64,000 bases of DNA from Protaetiibacter sp. (GCA_030150265.1 JASLGG010000023.1:62001-126000), one strand, 5' to 3'. Positions 25,111 through 34,393 are shown, counted from the stretch's first letter. Program-made: numbers and translations. Notes: generated by a model not told the origin, from the letters alone.

Positions 25111-26604
25111 TCAGCCGGCGATCGTGCTGTCGGGAGCCGGGTAGTCGAGGAACGGCGCGAGATCGACGAGGCGGTCGTCGATGCGGAACAGGTATCGCCC
25201 CTCCTGGCGCACCCGCTCCTCCCGCGCGAGCCAGGAGCCGAGCGCGGCCACCTCGTCCGGCAGCAGCCACGAGGCCGGGTCGGAGGTCGACTTGAAGCCC
25301 AGCGCCGTGGCGAGGTCCTCGAGCAGCTGCCGCTGCGGCTCGTCGAGCAGGCTCCGGCGGCGGCGGAAGTAGACGACGTCGGGGTCCGTCTCGAACAGCG
25401 GGCGCAGCCAGGCGCGATGAACGGACGCCAGGAACGCGTTGCGCGCGCCCGCCCCGCTCGGGTCGTCGGAGCGTTCCGCGTTGTCCCAGTAGGCGGCCAC
25501 ATCCGGTCCCACGCGCACGCCGTCGAAGACGCCCGCCGACGGCACGATCGGCACGCCGCAGCCGAGCAGGTAGCTGTCGTCGCCGACCGCCTCCCGGATG
25601 AGCTCGATCGCGTCGCGGTACGCCCGCTCGCGATGCACCGGGACGCTGCGGATGCCGGCGAGCGCCCCCGCGTACATGAAGTCGAGCTTGAGGTAGCGGA
25701 AGCCCCAGCCCACGACGCGCGCGAAGAGCTCGCGCAGGTGCTCCACGACTTCCGGACGCGTCGTGTCGAGCGCGTAGTAGGCGCCGCCCCAGTTGTGGCC
25801 GGCCACGAGCGGCCGGCCGTCGTCGCCCTGCACGAGCAGCTCGGGACGCTCGCGCGCGAAGACGGAGTCGGGCAGCGCGATGAGCGGTGCGAGCCAGAGC
25901 CCCGGCACGAAGCCGGCGTCGGAGATCGTGCGCGCGGTCGCGGCCATCCCCGCCGGGAATCGCTCGTTCGCCTCCCAGTCGCCGACCGAGCGCTCCCAGC
26001 CGTCGTCGAGCTGCACGACGTCGAACGGCAGCCCCGCGAGACCGGCGACCGTCTCGCGCACGAGCTGCTCGCTCAGCCCCTCGTAGAAGGAGTACCAGCT
26101 GCACCACACGCGGCCCGCCCGCGTGGTGCGCGATCCGAGGCGCTCGGCGAGCAGCGCGGCGTAGCGGGCGAAGACCTCGAGCTCGGGCCCGCGCGCCAGG
26201 TACCACTCGGCGTCCGGCTCCTCCACGGTGCCCCACAGGGTCGAGGCCGTCGCGCCGACCCTCGGCGCCCCCAGGCCGAGCGCGCCGAGGAGCAGCACCT
26301 CGCCGTCCGGCAGCGCGAGCGCGCCGACGGCGGCGCCCGAGTGGGCGTGCGGGGTGTCGTTCCTCGCGTCGTCGGCCGTCAGCAGCCGCTGCCCGTCGCC
26401 GATCCGCAGCGGGGCGACGTCGAGCCGGCGCCAGCCCGACGGGCTCCAGGAGTTCCAGCCGTGGCGGAAGAACTCCGCATCCGCGAACGGATGCAGCAGG
26501 GTCACGGGCCCGCTCGGCAGCAGGACCTCGCGCTCCCCGAGCGCGCGCGGCTCGCCTCCCGCGAGCACGGGCAGGCTCAGCCCGCCGAGCCGCACGACGC
26601 TCAT
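25111..26604 (-). CDS. GH36-type alpha-galactosidase / alpha-N-acetylgalactosaminidase, cytoplasmic
   Basis: 497 residues, shorter than the 700-residue GH36 norm because the N-terminal beta-domain is reduced. WCSWYSFYEG, VVQLDDGWE, PGLWLAPLIA and YLKLDFMYAG (nucleophile Asp near 304) follow in GH36 order, and VRVGPDVAAYW holds the acid/base Asp near 366. No signal peptide is present. It would release terminal alpha-linked galactose or GalN/GalNAc from imported oligosaccharides. It is the last gene of a long minus-strand operon and overlaps the preceding gene by ATGA. Size and motifs fit small actinobacterial GH36 proteins; which sugar it prefers is open. Confidence 0.85.
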   Translation of the reverse strand: MSVVRLGGLSLPVLAGGEPRALGEREVLLPSGPVTLLHPFADAEFFRHGWNSWSPSGWRRLDVAPLRIGDGQRLLTADDARNDTPHAHSGAAVGALALPDGEVLLLGALGLGAPRVGATASTLWGTVEEPDAEWYLARGPELEVFARYAALLAERLGSRTTRAGRVWCSWYSFYEGLSEQLVRETVAGLAGLPFDVVQLDDGWERSVGDWEANERFPAGMAATARTISDAGFVPGLWLAPLIALPDSVFARERPELLVQGDDGRPLVAGHNWGGAYYALDTTRPEVVEHLRELFARVVGWGFRYLKLDFMYAGALAGIRSVPVHRERAYRDAIELIREAVGDDSYLLGCGVPIVPSAGVFDGVRVGPDVAAYWDNAERSDDPSGAGARNAFLASVHRAWLRPLFETDPDVVYFRRRRSLLDEPQRQLLEDLATALGFKSTSDPASWLLPDEVAALGSWLAREERVRQEGRYLFRIDDRLVDLAPFLDYPAPDSTIAG

Positions 26605-28319
26605 CCGTCCACCCGCACGAGACGCACGAAGCGCACGACCAGGTCGTCGGCCCCGGGGTCGAGCGCGATGCGCAGCCGCACGGCGCCGGCGGATGCCGCG
26701 AGCGCCCCGTCGGGCAGCGCGATCGTCGCGGTGCGCCAGGTGCCCGTGCCGGAGCGCTCCACGCGCCCCGACGAGCCGGCCCCCGTGTCGACGGCGAAGG
26801 CGCCGGCGCCCCGGTCGAGGAACGTCACCTTGAGCACCGTGCGCCCGGATGCCGCCGCCGCGAACCGCGGGTCGACCTCCAGCACGAACCCGGTGTCGCC
26901 CGCCGCGACGTCCGTCGAGAGCCCCTCGTAGGCGATGCCGTTGTCCTCCTCGAAGACGTGCTCGTGCACGTCGGCGTCGGTGCGGTGGGCGACCGAGCCG
27001 GGCTCGTCGCGCTGCACGAGCCAGCGCTCGAGGTTGCGCACGAAGGGACGCGACGGCCACGCCGCCGGGTCGTCGAACGGGCCGGACTCGGGATCGGCCC
27101 AGAAGGTGTCCTCCGCGTCGCGGAAGGCGGCCCAGGCATCCGCCGACGTCGCCGCCGTCTGGCCCAGCGAGAGCCGCAGCCAGTCCCAGTGCTCGGGGTA
27201 CTCCGCCAGGTACGACGGGCCGGGCACCACGTACATCCAGTTCATCCGCAGCTGCAGCGCCTTGAGGTTCGCCTGCCGCACGGCGTAGTACGCGTCGGTC
27301 GTGGTGTACCCGCAGTCGCTGAAGCACTCGTTCTCGGTCGCGACGACGTAGCGGCCCGAGTGCACCGGGAGCGACTCGTCGACCGTCAGGTGCCCGTCGG
27401 GCTGCACGTGCGAGCCGTAGGCCGGCGCCTCGCTCAGGTGGAAGTTCGAGACCTCGGTGATGCCGGTGCGGATGCCCATCCCCGCGTCCACCGCCTGCGC
27501 GGCGAGCAGGTCGTCGGCCGCGCCGAACGGACCCCACGGATAGTCCTCGCCGGTGAAGACGAGCTTGTCGGCGTGCTCGCCGAAGAGGGTCACGAGGTCG
27601 CTCCACGCGTGGCGGTACCAGGCGAGGTAAGCGCGCTCGTCGAGGTCGCCGCGCTCGACCGCGGCGGTGACCATCTCGTAGTCGTACTCGGCCCAGGTGA
27701 AGGCGCCCGGCACGTAGACGAAGCGCAGCCGCGGATTCTCGGCCAGGCCGAGGTCGACGAACAGGGCGCGATAGGTGTCCATGAGGTGGCCCCACACGCA
27801 CTCGTCCCAGATCGGCAGGTGCCTCTGCCCGTCGTAGTCCGGTCCGTAGCTCGCGACGCCGCAGCGCTCGGCGACCCACGCGGGCGCCCAGTCCTCGCCG
27901 CTCGCGAAGATGCGCATCCAGAAGTCGCCCGGCTGGGCGAGCTGGGCGTCGAGCGCCTCGAAGCTCATGCCCTGCGCCGACCCCGGCGAGGTGCGGTCGA
28001 GGGCCGTCTCGGGCGTCGGGCGGATCTGCCGCCAGCTGAGGTCGACGGAGCGCACGGCGACGAGCTCCGGCGCGTCGGCCTCCTCCGAGAAGTAGCCCGA
28101 GTTCGCGGCGGGGCGCGTCCACGAGGGCAGGCTCCAGTCGTCGCCGTCGGCGACCGCCACGCCGTCGCCCGCGTCCACGAACGGATGCCGCGGTCCGATG
28201 TCGAGGTCGATGCCGTCGCCGCCCGCGGTCGGCAGCGGGGCGGGCGTCACCGTGCACCCCGCGAGGGCCGCCAGCACGAGCGCCGCGACACCGGCCCCCC
28301 GCACGCGCTCACGACGCAT
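26601..28319 (-). CDS. Secreted lipoprotein, putative glycoside hydrolase of unassigned family
   Basis: 572 residues; the ATG at 28319 has GGAGG six bases upstream, better than the ATG five codons earlier. A lipoprotein signal ends in LAALAGC with Cys22 as lipidation site. The rest has TIM-barrel-like traits: PGDFWMRIFASGEDWAPAW, LRFVYVPGAFTWAEYDYEM, KLVFTGEDYPWG and VVATENECFSDCG, whose Glu residues would suit a retaining hydrolase. The C-terminal 130 residues form a beta-sandwich (VLKVTFLDRGAGAF, WRTATIALPDG) like a carbohydrate-binding or jelly-roll domain. It is coupled to GH36 and overlaps the upstream kinase by 11 bases, so it probably works on the same polymer at the cell surface. No named family was recognised. 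Confidence 0.6.
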   Translation of the reverse strand: MRRERVRGAGVAALVLAALAGCTVTPAPLPTAGGDGIDLDIGPRHPFVDAGDGVAVADGDDWSLPSWTRPAANSGYFSEEADAPELVAVRSVDLSWRQIRPTPETALDRTSPGSAQGMSFEALDAQLAQPGDFWMRIFASGEDWAPAWVAERCGVASYGPDYDGQRHLPIWDECVWGHLMDTYRALFVDLGLAENPRLRFVYVPGAFTWAEYDYEMVTAAVERGDLDERAYLAWYRHAWSDLVTLFGEHADKLVFTGEDYPWGPFGAADDLLAAQAVDAGMGIRTGITEVSNFHLSEAPAYGSHVQPDGHLTVDESLPVHSGRYVVATENECFSDCGYTTTDAYYAVRQANLKALQLRMNWMYVVPGPSYLAEYPEHWDWLRLSLGQTAATSADAWAAFRDAEDTFWADPESGPFDDPAAWPSRPFVRNLERWLVQRDEPGSVAHRTDADVHEHVFEEDNGIAYEGLSTDVAAGDTGFVLEVDPRFAAAASGRTVLKVTFLDRGAGAFAVDTGAGSSGRVERSGTGTWRTATIALPDGALAASAGAVRLRIALDPGADDLVVRFVRLVRVDG

Positions 28320-29244
28320 CCGTCGCCTCCGCATCGCTCGGCACGGGGCGCACCTCGATGCGCGCGGCGAGCCCGTCGATCTCGGCGGGCTCGAACACGG
28401 CGGCCCCCGGTCGCAGGGTGTTCGCGGCGGCGACCGCGGATGCCGCCCGCAGCGCCTCCCGCAGCGCCTCCCCCGCGTCGAGGCTCAGCAGCAGACCCGC
28501 CAAGAAGGAGTCCCCGGCCCCCACGGTGAACCGGCCGGCGGACGGCGAGTCGACCCGCCAGGCGCCGTCGGCGTCCGCGCCGAGGCTGCCGGACGCGCCA
28601 TCGGTCACGACGGCGACCGCCGCCCCCCGCCCCCGGAGCCGCCGGGCGAGCTCGCCGAGATCCCCCGCGCCGACCGCCTCCTCGGCCTCCGCGCGGTTGA
28701 CCTTGACGAGCGCCGGCCGCGTGCGCTCGAGAGCGGCGGCGAGCGCCTCGCCGCGCAGGTCGAGCGCGAGCCGCACCCCGCGGTCCGCGACCCCGGCGAG
28801 CAGGGCCGCGAGCGCGGCGGCGCGTTCCGCGGGCACCGAGCCCGAGACCGCGAGCCAGCCCGCCTCCGCGCGGGCGACCGCCCCCTCGACGGCCGCCCAG
28901 GTCGCGTCGTCGAGCGCCGTCGCGTTCTCGTAGAACTCGGTGATGCGGCCGTCGGACGCGTCGACGACGCTCACGCACATCCGCGTCGGCTCGGCCGCCG
29001 CCACGGCCTCGACGAGCACGCCGTCGGCGTCGAGCGCGGCCCGGATGCCGTCGCCGACCGCGCCGCCGAGCGGCACGATCGCCCGCACCCGCCCCCCGAG
29101 GGCATGCGCGGCGCGTGCCACATTGAGCGCCTTGCCGCCCGGCAGCGCGAGCTTCCACTCGGGACGGTGGATGCCGCCCAGCTCGAGGGCCGGCACCCCG
29201 TAGGTCACGTCGAGAGCCGGCGAGAGCCCGAGGCAGGTGATCAC
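28309..29244 (-). CDS. PfkB-family kinase, 1-phosphofructokinase/tagatose-6-phosphate kinase type
   Basis: 311 residues from GTG overlapping the upstream stop (GTGA). The opening TCLGLSPALDVTYGV and KLALPGGKALNVARAAHALG match the FruK/LacC branch, which acts on sugar phosphates. The ATP-site signature FTVGAGDSFLAGLLL lies near residue 240-255 with the catalytic Asp. Beside an AgaS-like isomerase and a class II aldolase the likely reaction is tagatose-6-phosphate to tagatose-1,6-bisphosphate. It is cytoplasmic and the fourth gene counted from the SIS isomerase gene in this operon. Confidence 0.82.
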   Translation of the reverse strand: MITCLGLSPALDVTYGVPALELGGIHRPEWKLALPGGKALNVARAAHALGGRVRAIVPLGGAVGDGIRAALDADGVLVEAVAAAEPTRMCVSVVDASDGRITEFYENATALDDATWAAVEGAVARAEAGWLAVSGSVPAERAAALAALLAGVADRGVRLALDLRGEALAAALERTRPALVKVNRAEAEEAVGAGDLGELARRLRGRGAAVAVVTDGASGSLGADADGAWRVDSPSAGRFTVGAGDSFLAGLLLSLDAGEALREALRAASAVAAANTLRPGAAVFEPAEIDGLAARIEVRPVPSDAEATDAS

Positions 29245-30170
29245 GCGCCGAGCTCCGCCTCGACCTCCGCGCGCGTCGCCTGGCCGCCCGTGCCGCCCGC
29301 GCCGCGGGTGGAGAGCGAGCCCGCGGCGGCGGCCCAGCGCACCGCCTCGGCGAGCGGGCGGCCGTCGAGCCACGCCGCGAGGAACCCCGCGTCGAAGCCG
29401 TCGCCCGCGCCCGTCGTGTCGACGACGTCGAGCACGAGGCCCGATGCCCGCACGAGCCCTCCCTCCGGGGTCGCGGCGAAGCCGCCGGCCGCGCCGTCCT
29501 TCACGACGACGGTCGGGCCCCGGCGAGCGAGGGCGGCCGCCGCCGCCACGGCATCCGCGGGGTCCTCCCCGAGCGCACGGGCGAGCGCCACCGCCTCCTG
29601 CGCGTTCGGCAGCAGCAGGTCGAGGTACGGCAGGCACGCCGCCACCCCCTCCCACCGTTCGGCCGGGTCCCAGTTGGTGTCGAGGCTCGTGGACGCGCCC
29701 CGCTCGCGCACGCGGGCCAGCACCTCCGGCAGCTCGCGGGCCAGCTCCGGCACGAGGAAGAAGGAGGCGACGTGCAGGTGGCTCGCGCCGTCCGCGGCCG
29801 CGAGCACCTCCTCCGCGGTGAGCCCGGCGAGCGCGCCGGTGAGCGTCAGGATGGCGCGGTCGTCGGGCGCCGAGAGGATGACCGACACCCCGGTCGGCTC
29901 GTCCGCGACCGCGAGGGATGCGGTGCCGACCCCCGCCTCGGCGAGCAGCTCGCGCGTGCGCGCGCCGAAGACGTCCGCGCCGACGCGCGCCACGAGCGTC
30001 GTCTCGACGCCGAGCCGCGCGAGCCCGGCCGCGCAGATGCCCGCGCTCGAGCCCAGCACGAGGTCGGCCCCCGCGAGCAGCTGCTCGGCCTGGCCGAACC
30101 GCGGCACGACGTCGCCGCGCAGCACGAGGTCGAGGTTGGCGTCGCCCGCGACGAGCACGCGCGGCGTCAT
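29241..30170 (-). CDS. PfkB-family sugar kinase, ribokinase-like
   Basis: 309 residues from an ATG overlapping the permease stop. RVLVAGDANLDLVLRGDVV opens the PfkB fold, SSAGICAAGLARLG is the sugar-binding glycine motif and DTTGAGDGFDAGFLAAW (near 250-266) carries the catalytic Asp. It belongs to the branch that phosphorylates free sugars. Because sugars enter here through an ABC importer, unphosphorylated, a separate hexose kinase is needed, and this is the obvious candidate for making galactosamine-6-phosphate or galactose/tagatose phosphate. The substrate is inferred from context only. Confidence 0.82.
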   Translation of the reverse strand: MTPRVLVAGDANLDLVLRGDVVPRFGQAEQLLAGADLVLGSSAGICAAGLARLGVETTLVARVGADVFGARTRELLAEAGVGTASLAVADEPTGVSVILSAPDDRAILTLTGALAGLTAEEVLAAADGASHLHVASFFLVPELARELPEVLARVRERGASTSLDTNWDPAERWEGVAACLPYLDLLLPNAQEAVALARALGEDPADAVAAAAALARRGPTVVVKDGAAGGFAATPEGGLVRASGLVLDVVDTTGAGDGFDAGFLAAWLDGRPLAEAVRWAAAAGSLSTRGAGGTGGQATRAEVEAELGA

Positions 30171-31036
30171 CCCTTGAGCCCCGACATCGTCATGGTCTGC
30201 ACGAACTGCTTCTGCGCGAAGAGGAAGAACAGCACGAGCGGGGCCGTCGCCACCACGTTGCCCGCCATGAGCAGCGACCACTGCGTGCGCCGCGTGCCCT
30301 GGAAGTTCGCGATGCCGAGCTGCACCGTGAACCAGTTGTCGTCGTTGATCGCGATGAGCGGCCAGATGAGGTCGTTCCAGGAGCTCAGCAGGGTGAAGAT
30401 GGCGAGGGTCGTCATCGCCGGCTTCGCGAGCGGCAGCACCACCCGCAGGAAGGTCTGCAGCCGGTTCGCGCCGTCGAGCGCCGCGGCCTCCTCGATCTCG
30501 ATCGGGATCGAGAGGAAGAACTGCCGCATGAGGAAGATGCCGAACGCGGAGGCGAGCCACGGCACGAACGCGGCCGCGAGGGTGTTCACGAGGCCGAGCT
30601 TCGAGAACAGGATGTAGGTCGGGATCATGAGCAGCTGCGTCGGGATCATGATCGTCGCGACGATCGTGAAGAACCCGACGTTGCGGCCCGTGAAGTGCAG
30701 CCGCGCGAAGCCGTAGCCCGCGAGCGAGCACAGCACGACGTGCGACACGATCGAGATCGCCGAGACGATCGTGGAGTTCAGCAGCCAGCGCAGCATGTTG
30801 GTCTGGGTGAAGAGCCCCACGAGGCCGTCGAGCGTCAGCCGCGAGGGGATGAACGGCGGCGGGAACCGCACGAGCTCCTCCGCGGGCGCGAGCGCCGCGA
30901 GCAGCATCTGCGCGAAGGGGATGAAGAACAGCAGCGCCACCGGGGCGAGCACGAGGTGCCACAGGCTGAAGCGGCGCTTGCCGGCGCGGCGCGGCGCATC
31001 CATCCGGGGGGTGCGGGTGAGCGAGGTGATCGCCAT
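30167..31036 (-). CDS. Sugar ABC transporter permease, MalG type
   Basis: 289 residues with six predicted membrane helices, first at about 25-45. The cytoplasmic EAA loop EEAAALDGANRLQTFLRVVLP, which docks on the ATPase, is intact. TGATG coupling with the upstream MalF-type permease and ATGA coupling with the kinase place it mid-operon. No ATPase gene is in the locus, so the transporter must share a general MsmK/MsiK-like ATPase encoded elsewhere, as is normal in actinobacteria. Confidence 0.92.
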   Translation of the reverse strand: MAITSLTRTPRMDAPRRAGKRRFSLWHLVLAPVALLFFIPFAQMLLAALAPAEELVRFPPPFIPSRLTLDGLVGLFTQTNMLRWLLNSTIVSAISIVSHVVLCSLAGYGFARLHFTGRNVGFFTIVATIMIPTQLLMIPTYILFSKLGLVNTLAAAFVPWLASAFGIFLMRQFFLSIPIEIEEAAALDGANRLQTFLRVVLPLAKPAMTTLAIFTLLSSWNDLIWPLIAINDDNWFTVQLGIANFQGTRRTQWSLLMAGNVVATAPLVLFFLFAQKQFVQTMTMSGLKG

Positions 31037-32022
31037 CAGAACGCCTCCAGGTTGCGGCGGCGGGCGTAGACCACCATGCCGATCGTGATGAGCAGGGTCA
31101 CGGCGAACAGCACGTAGGCCGCGGCCGATCCGAGGCCGAAGTCGAGGGCCTTGAACGCCTTCTCCCACAGGTAGTAGACGATCGTCTTGGTCGCGTCGAG
31201 CGGGCCGCCGCGCGTCGTCGTGTAGACGAGGTCGAACAGCTGGAGCGCTCCGATGAGCTGCCAGATCGTCACGAAGACCGTGACCGGGCTGAGCTCGGGC
31301 CAGACGATCCGCCAGAAGGTCTGCCAGCGGTTCGCGCCGTCGATGCGCGCCGCCTCGAGCAGGTCGTTCGGAATGTCCTGCAGCGCCGCGAGGTAGATGA
31401 CGGTCGTGAAGGCGGCCTGCCCCCACAGCGACATGATCGCGATCACGAGCATCGCCTGGTTCTGATCCTCGAGCCAGCCCTGGGCGGGCAGGCCGAGCGA
31501 GCGGAGCACGTTGTTGGCGAGGCCGTACTGCGGGCTGAAGAGGTAGGTCGACAGGATGCCCGTCGCCGCCGCCGAGGCCACGAACGGCACGAAGATCGCC
31601 GTGCGGTAGAGGCCGATGAGCGCGATCCGGCGGTTGAGGGCGACGGCGAGGAAGAGGCCGGCGAGCACCGAGGCGGGCACGAAGAGCAGCACGAAGAGAC
31701 CGCTGTGGGTGACCGCCGCCCAGAACTCCTCGTCGCCGACGAGCCGGGTGTAGTTGCCGAAGCCCACGAGCTTCGGCGGTGCGAAGCCGTTCCACTTCTG
31801 CAGCGAGAGCAGGAACGCCCACGCGGCGGGGAAGATCGACAGCCCGAGGATGATGACCATGGCCGGCGCCACGAAGGCCCAGCCGGTGAGGGTCCCCGAG
31901 GCGCGGCGGCGGCGCGCGCCCGCGGGCGTGCGGGGCGCCGATCCTCCGGTCAGCCTCCCCGAGCGCCTCGAGCGCGGATCGCCTGCTGTCACCACCGAAA
32001 CGGTATCGGTCGTCGTCGACAT
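31036..32022 (-). CDS. Sugar ABC transporter permease, MalF type
   Basis: 328 residues with a basic, disordered N-terminus of about 45 residues and then six membrane helices. The EAA loop reads LEAARIDGANRWQTFWRIVWP. It pairs with the MalG-type protein encoded directly downstream to form the channel for the sugar delivered by the lipoprotein at 32992-34299. The SIS isomerase gene ends 22 bases upstream, so the genes are probably co-transcribed. Confidence 0.92.
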   Translation of the reverse strand: MSTTTDTVSVVTAGDPRSRRSGRLTGGSAPRTPAGARRRRASGTLTGWAFVAPAMVIILGLSIFPAAWAFLLSLQKWNGFAPPKLVGFGNYTRLVGDEEFWAAVTHSGLFVLLFVPASVLAGLFLAVALNRRIALIGLYRTAIFVPFVASAAATGILSTYLFSPQYGLANNVLRSLGLPAQGWLEDQNQAMLVIAIMSLWGQAAFTTVIYLAALQDIPNDLLEAARIDGANRWQTFWRIVWPELSPVTVFVTIWQLIGALQLFDLVYTTTRGGPLDATKTIVYYLWEKAFKALDFGLGSAAAYVLFAVTLLITIGMVVYARRRNLEAF

Positions 32023-32044
32023 CGTCCGTTCCCCGTTCCCGCTT

Positions 32045-32926
32045 CTACGACAGCACGATGGAGCGCGTCAGGTGGCGGGGGCTGTCGGGGTCGAGACCCC
32101 GCTCGACGGCGGTGCGCACCGCGAGCTGCTGGGCGAGCACGAGCTCGACGAGCGGGTCGTCCGCCGCGCCCTGCACGACGGTCGCGCCGGTCGCGCGGAT
32201 GTCGCGGGCCAGCCCCTCGTCGCGCGCCCCGATGAACCACACGAGCGTGCCCGGGTGGGCCACCGCGAGCGGGCCGTGCCGGTAGTCGAGCAGCGGATAC
32301 GACTCCGCCCACGCCTGCGCCGCCTCGCGGATCTTGAGCGCGGCCTCCTGGGCGAGGCCGTAGGTCCAGCCGCGGCCGAGGTAGACCACGTGATCGAAGC
32401 CCTCGGGGGCCTCGGGCGCGCCCTCGGCGAGCGCCTTCTCGGCGAGCGCCGGCAGGGCCGAGACGTCCTCGCCGAAGGCGGCGCGCGCCAGGAAGAGGAG
32501 CGTGGTGGGAAAGCGTGTCTGTACCACCGAGCGCTCGTCGGCGAAGTCGAGGAGCAGCACCTCGTCGGCGAGCTCGGCGCACGGCGAGTCGGCGACGCCC
32601 GTCACGACCACCTTGCGCACGCCATCCGGAATCGCCCGGAGCGCGTCGATGACCTCGGTCGTCGTGCCAGAGCGGGTGATGCCGACGACCGCGTCGTAGG
32701 GCCGCCACGGCCGCGGCTCGGATGCGTACGCCGCATCCGTCTCTCCGAGGCCGGCCTGCTCACGGAGCTGCGCGACGGCCTCGGCGACGAACGCGGAGGT
32801 GCCGCATCCGATCACGAGCACGCGCTCGCCCGGCCGGGCGAGGATGCGGGTCGCGTCGTCGAGCAGGCCGAGCGCCGTGCGCCACATCTCGGGCTGGCTC
32901 TCGATCTCGAGGGAGGTGATGTCCAT
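32045..32926 (-). CDS. agaS: AgaS-like SIS sugar-phosphate isomerase/deaminase
   Basis: 293 residues forming two SIS half-domains. VLVIGCGTSAFVAEAVA and GITRSGTTTEVIDAL (serine/threonine phosphate-binding loops) with the later YLGRGWTYGLAQEAALKIREAA and YRHGPLA match the GlmS isomerase-domain / AgaS group. AgaS converts galactosamine-6-phosphate to tagatose-6-phosphate and ammonia; a GlmS-like or NagB2 activity on glucosamine-6-phosphate is the alternative. The company of GH114, a tagatose-type kinase and a class II aldolase favours AgaS. It is separated from the solute-binding protein gene by a hairpin at 32961-32978 that may set their relative expression. Confidence 0.78.
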   Translation of the reverse strand: MDITSLEIESQPEMWRTALGLLDDATRILARPGERVLVIGCGTSAFVAEAVAQLREQAGLGETDAAYASEPRPWRPYDAVVGITRSGTTTEVIDALRAIPDGVRKVVVTGVADSPCAELADEVLLLDFADERSVVQTRFPTTLLFLARAAFGEDVSALPALAEKALAEGAPEAPEGFDHVVYLGRGWTYGLAQEAALKIREAAQAWAESYPLLDYRHGPLAVAHPGTLVWFIGARDEGLARDIRATGATVVQGAADDPLVELVLAQQLAVRTAVERGLDPDSPRHLTRSIVLS

Positions 32927-32960
32927 GGGGTTCTGCGCTCCTGCAGGGGGTGGGGGCGGA

Positions 32961-32978
32961 GCGGCTCTCACGAGCCGC
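32961..32978. terminator. Intercistronic hairpin after the solute-binding protein gene
   Basis: GCGGCTC (32961-32967) and GAGCCGC (32972-32978) form a perfect seven-base stem with a four-base loop between the solute-binding protein stop and the next gene. No U-run follows on the minus strand, so partial termination or mRNA 3'-end protection is likely, giving excess binding protein over permease. Confidence 0.6.
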
Positions 32979-32991
32979 CCCGCCGGGTGGA

Positions 32992-34299
32992 TCAGTTGCC
33001 CGCGAGGGCTTCGTCGGCCTTCTTCGCGGCCTTCTCGAGCGCCTCCTTCGAGGAGCCCTGGCCCTGCAGCACGTTCGAGATCGCGGAGCCGATGGCCTCC
33101 GAGAGCCCGACGTAGCCCGAGACGGTGGGCCGCGAGTTGATCGCGTTGGCGTTGTTCGCGGCCATGATGTCGAGGCCGGGGAGCGCCTCCACCTGGGCCT
33201 GGAACTCGGGCGAGTCGATCTCGCTCGCCCGCAACGGCAGGTTGCCGAACTCGACGTTCCAGCGCAGGTCCTGCTCGGGGGCGGTGAGCCACGCGAGCAG
33301 CTCGAACGACCAGTAGTTCTCGTTCACGTCGCCCGTGTCGAAGAGCGCCCAGATGTCGGGGCCCGAGACGGTCTGGTGGTCGCCGTTCGTGCCGGGCAGC
33401 ACCGTCACGCCGTAGGAGGTGCCCGCGGTGCCGAGGTCGTAGAGCTGCCACGGGCCGGAGGTCATCATGCCGATCCGGTCGGCCGCGAAGAGCTGCGCGA
33501 ACTTGGTGTCGGTCTGGTCGAGGTAGACGCTCTTGTCGTCGACGGCCATCGAGCGCAGGAAGTCGAGCGCCTTCACGCCCTCCTCGCTCGCGAAGGCCGC
33601 GGTCTTCTGGTCGTCGGAGAGGATCTCGCCGCCGTTCTGCCAGAGGTGCGGCCAGAACTGCCACGTCGTCTCCTCGGAGCCCGACACCGAGTAGGCGTAG
33701 CCGTAGGTCTCGGTGGCGGGGTCGGTGAGCTTCTTCGCGGCGGCGCGGAAGTCGTCCCAGGTCCAGTCCTCGGTCGGGTAGGCGACGCCCGCGGCGTCGA
33801 AGACCGTCTTGTTGTAGAGCAGCGAGATGTTGTCGACGAGCGCGGGGAAGCCGATGATCTTCTCGCCGGTGGGCTGCACGGTGGCGCGCGCGGCGGCCGA
33901 GAACTCGTCCCAGCCGAGCGCGGGGTCGCTCACCTTGTCGCGGATGTCCTGGGTGCGCCCCGAGGACTCGAGCTCGCTCGCCCAGGAGCCGAAGGAGTAG
34001 GAGATGTTGGGGTAGGTGTCGCTCGCGAAGCCCGCCGAGAGCTTCTGCAGGAGCTCCTCGGTCGAGGAGGCGCCGGAGGAGATCTTGATCGTGACGTTCG
34101 GGTGCTCCTTCTCGAACTCGGCGGCGAGTCCTTCGAGGATCTTCTCGGCCTGGTCGCTCTGGCCGGTCCACCAGGTGATGGTGACGTCGGCCTTCGGGTC
34201 GAGCTCGGTGGCCTTCTGCTCGCCGGCGCAACCGGTGAGGGCGGCCGCGGCGGTCACCGTGGCGGCGGCGAGGGCGATCCATGTGATGCGTCGTTGCAT
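32992..34299 (-). CDS. Sugar ABC transporter solute-binding lipoprotein (family 1)
   Basis: 435 residues from an ATG with GAGAGG upstream. The signal ends in a lipobox (AAALTGC) with the lipidated Cys. The mature part has the family-1 hallmark TITWWTGQSDQAEKILEGLAAEFEKEHP-like opening (DVTITWWTG then EFEKEHPNVTIKI) and the FPALVDNISLLYNKTVFDAAG segment of sugar-binding proteins. It captures the oligosaccharide for the two permeases downstream. It is the first gene of the operon; the 240-base region in front holds a GCGCATTT/AAATGCGC dyad and a TTCGCTCA box shared with the DeoR promoter. Confidence 0.93.
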   Translation of the reverse strand: MQRRITWIALAAATVTAAAALTGCAGEQKATELDPKADVTITWWTGQSDQAEKILEGLAAEFEKEHPNVTIKISSGASSTEELLQKLSAGFASDTYPNISYSFGSWASELESSGRTQDIRDKVSDPALGWDEFSAAARATVQPTGEKIIGFPALVDNISLLYNKTVFDAAGVAYPTEDWTWDDFRAAAKKLTDPATETYGYAYSVSGSEETTWQFWPHLWQNGGEILSDDQKTAAFASEEGVKALDFLRSMAVDDKSVYLDQTDTKFAQLFAADRIGMMTSGPWQLYDLGTAGTSYGVTVLPGTNGDHQTVSGPDIWALFDTGDVNENYWSFELLAWLTAPEQDLRWNVEFGNLPLRASEIDSPEFQAQVEALPGLDIMAANNANAINSRPTVSGYVGLSEAIGSAISNVLQGQGSSKEALEKAAKKADEALAGN

Positions 34300-34347
34300 G
34301 TGCTGAGTCCTCTCGTGCAGGGGTTGCTCAATGCTGGGGCAGAGATT

Positions 34348-34393
34348 GCGCATTTGCCAAGCAAAATGCGCGATTCGCTCAAACGAAATGAGC
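34348..34393. promoter_or_regulatory. Operator region of the ABC importer operon
   Basis: A perfect dyad GCGCATTT (34348-34355) / AAATGCGC (34364-34371) is followed by ATTCGCTCA (34373-34381), identical to the nine bases at 37939-37947. GCTCA (34377) and TGAGC (34389) also form a short inverted repeat. A DeoR-family repressor from 37967 is the likely binder. Confidence 0.55.
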
